Source: Photobacterium angustum | GTDB taxonomy: Bacteria; Pseudomonadota; Gammaproteobacteria; Enterobacterales; Vibrionaceae | Length of the DNA: 64,000 nt | Reading direction: 5' to 3' | Assembly: GCF_003026365.1 (NCBI RefSeq) | Contig: NZ_PYOM01000026.1 | Span: 1-64,000 of the forward strand | Shown: positions 62,740 through 64,000 of the stretch, in pieces | Position numbering within the stretch: the stretch's first letter is position 1 | Layout of the letters: the number at the start of each line of letters is the position of its first letter | The notes under the pieces: generated by a model | Told to the model about the DNA's origin: nothing | The model's input: the letters and a program-made list of their open reading frames with translations, nothing else | Databases searched by the model: none | Made by a program: the position numbers and the translations under genes

Positions 62740-63177
62740 TAATATTCAACAAATTTCATTGCAATAGGGGTGGTATAAAAGTATCTTTATAAATATTAAA
62801 AATGGTTTTCACATCATACCATTTATCCTATTTGTGAATATCCATTTAAAAAATTATCAGTTAAGTATATTTATGGTTGGTTGTTTTTAAAACAATAAGT
62901 TGATTAGGTTTAATGTTTCTTATTGAGTATATAGCTGACAATTATCGTTTTAGAGTCAAAAGCTGATGGGAAATGTGATTCAGTCATTATTTTTATACGA
63001 ACTATTATGAGTAAAAGAAATATAAATCTAGTTTTATTTCAGTAATGTAATAGCAATCAATAGGGTTTTTGACTTGTAGGTGTGGGGGTTTTTGTATTTT
63101 TACTACAAAAGGCTTGATATTGCTTTTTGAGTTGGATACAAAATGATTATGTTATAGCCAATGTACAGGGAATAATA
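62740..63177. other. Intergenic leader of pntA
   Basis: No gene is seen. It includes a long imperfect inverted repeat (AATAGG...TGGTAT against ATACCA...CCTATT, about 62765-62835) and a single TGTACA half-site at 63162 without a partner. A minus-strand frame at 63103-63288 is not credible. Confidence 0.4.
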
Positions 63178-64000
63178 ATGCAGATTGGTGTACCGAGAGA
63201 GGTACTCGCTCATGAGACGCGAGTAGCTGCAACACCTAAAACGGTTGAGCAGATATTGAAAATGGGGTTCAGCGTTGTTGTTGAACAAGGAGCTGGACGT
63301 TTAGCAAGCTTTGATGATGCTGCTTATGAAGCGGCTGGTGCAACGGTTGTCTCAACTGATGAAGTATGGCAATCGGATCTTATTATTAAAGTGAATGCGC
63401 CGCAGGTAAATCCTGAAACAGGTGTAGATGAATTTGAGCTCATCAAAGAGGGTGCAAGCTTAGTTAGTTTTATTTGGCCTGCACAAAACCCTGAATTATT
63501 AGAAAAACTATCGTCTAAAAATATTAATATTATGGCGATGGATTCTGTACCTCGTATTTCACGTGCACAGGCACTTGATGCCTTAAGCTCAATGGCAAAT
63601 ATTGCGGGTTACCGTGCAGTTGTTGAAGCCGCTCATGAGTTTGGTCGTTTCTTTACTGGTCAAATTACCGCTGCAGGTAAAGTGCCGCCAGCTAAAGTCT
63701 TAGTCGCTGGCGCTGGTGTTGCAGGTCTTGCAGCTATTGGTGCTGCTGGTAGCCTTGGTGCGATTGTTCGTTCTTTTGATGTGCGTCCTGAAGTTAAAGA
63801 ACAAGTTGAATCAATGGGCGCTGAATTCCTTGAAGTTGATTACAAAGAAGATACTTCAACGGGAGATGGCTACGCTAAAGAAATGTCTGATGAATTCAAT
63901 AAAGCGGCTGAGCGTTTATACGCAGAGCAAGCGAAAGATGTTGATATTATCATCACGACCGCACTTATCCCTGGGCGTCCGGCTCCTAAATTGATCACCA
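63178..64000 (+). CDS. pntA: Re/Si-specific NAD(P)+ transhydrogenase subunit alpha, 5' part
   Basis: The first 274 codons are present and the gene runs off the window end. The NAD(H)-binding domain I is clear: GVPREVLAHETRVAATP, VVVEQGAGRLASF, MDSVPRISRAQALDALSSMANIAGYRAV and the Rossmann motif VLVAGAGVAGLAAIGAAGSLGA. It also keeps the mobile-loop sequence DGYAKEMSDEF. With PntB it couples hydride transfer from NADH to NADP+ to proton flow across the inner membrane, supplying NADPH. pntB is expected downstream. The ribosome region is AGGGAATAATA. Confidence 0.95.
   Translation, partial: MQIGVPREVLAHETRVAATPKTVEQILKMGFSVVVEQGAGRLASFDDAAYEAAGATVVSTDEVWQSDLIIKVNAPQVNPETGVDEFELIKEGASLVSFIWPAQNPELLEKLSSKNINIMAMDSVPRISRAQALDALSSMANIAGYRAVVEAAHEFGRFFTGQITAAGKVPPAKVLVAGAGVAGLAAIGAAGSLGAIVRSFDVRPEVKEQVESMGAEFLEVDYKEDTSTGDGYAKEMSDEFNKAAERLYAEQAKDVDIIITTALIPGRPAPKLIT

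Noticed and set aside
63162..63167. TGTACA before pntA as a LitR-type box
   Set aside because: There is no second half-site 12 bases away. A similar lone half-site occurs before rlmF at about 42192, so single copies are expected by chance.
63103..63288. Open frame of 61 codons on the minus strand at the start of pntA
   Set aside because: It overlaps the 5' end of pntA, which is unmistakable on the other strand, and has no ribosome site.
1..64000. CRISPR arrays, tRNA or rRNA genes, prophage, toxin-antitoxin or restriction systems
   Set aside because: I found no regular repeat-spacer array, no cloverleaf-like or rRNA sequence and no recognisable genes of these systems. The OLD-type protein at 56653 is the conserved chromosomal YbjD branch, not a two-gene defence unit.

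Overview
The window is AT-rich chromosomal DNA from a marine gamma-proteobacterium. It most likely belongs to the Vibrionaceae and probably to Photobacterium. The evidence is the mix of genes: an Lpp lipoprotein, CheV, an HlyU-family protein, NagA and NagZ, RavA-ViaA, a VC0807-like membrane protein, a GlyGly-CTERM trypsin and PntA, all with Vibrionaceae-type sequence. The genus is an inference; there is no rRNA or tRNA gene here to fix it.

Layout. Positions 1-3.5 kb are accessory-looking: small hypothetical and membrane proteins, a decayed IS6-type transposase, a small lipoprotein with a frameshifted tandem repeat, and a beta-barrel protein. 3.5-13 kb carries a MATE exporter, the MsrPQ periplasmic methionine-sulfoxide repair pair, a fatty-acid desaturase, an L,D-transpeptidase and Lpp. 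13-30 kb holds SCO, a DUF368 lipid-carrier translocase, CheV, NagA, an MFS exporter, an orphan DmsC-like anchor, an isochorismatase-fold hydrolase, a CDF transporter, a CSS-EAL c-di-GMP phosphodiesterase and NagZ. 30-43 kb holds a siroheme synthase with a vestigial methyltransferase domain, a secreted trypsin, SseA, PstS, RavA-ViaA, a prokaryotic ionotropic glutamate-receptor-like channel, an NfeD-slipin pair and RlmF. 56.6-64 kb holds YbjD, a GloA-like protein, a 5'-nucleotidase, a BASS-like transporter, HlyU and the start of pntA.

The most interesting block is 43.7-56.3 kb, which reads as one light/photo-oxidative stress regulon. A MerR-family regulator of the LitR type starts a ten-gene co-directional operon: regulator, CPD photolyase, NTF2-like protein, short-chain dehydrogenase, FAD oxidoreductase, DUF1365, cyclopropane-fatty-acid-synthase-like methyltransferase, DUF2878, chalcone-isomerase-like protein and a DUF3833 lipoprotein. 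Upstream of it are two tandem RudS-type (DUF523+DUF1722) tRNA thiouridine desulfidases, a Trp-rich small protein and MetY. Two perfect T(G/A)TACA-N12-TGTACA palindromes lie before the regulator, and related boxes lie before the first rudS. The inferred scheme is that light relieves or switches the LitR-type regulator. The cell then removes near-UV-sensitive 4-thiouridine from tRNA, repairs pyrimidine dimers and remodels membrane lipids. MetY may recapture sulfide released by the desulfidases.

Many transcription units end in clear hairpins. I saw no CRISPR array, tRNA, rRNA, prophage or intact insertion sequence.
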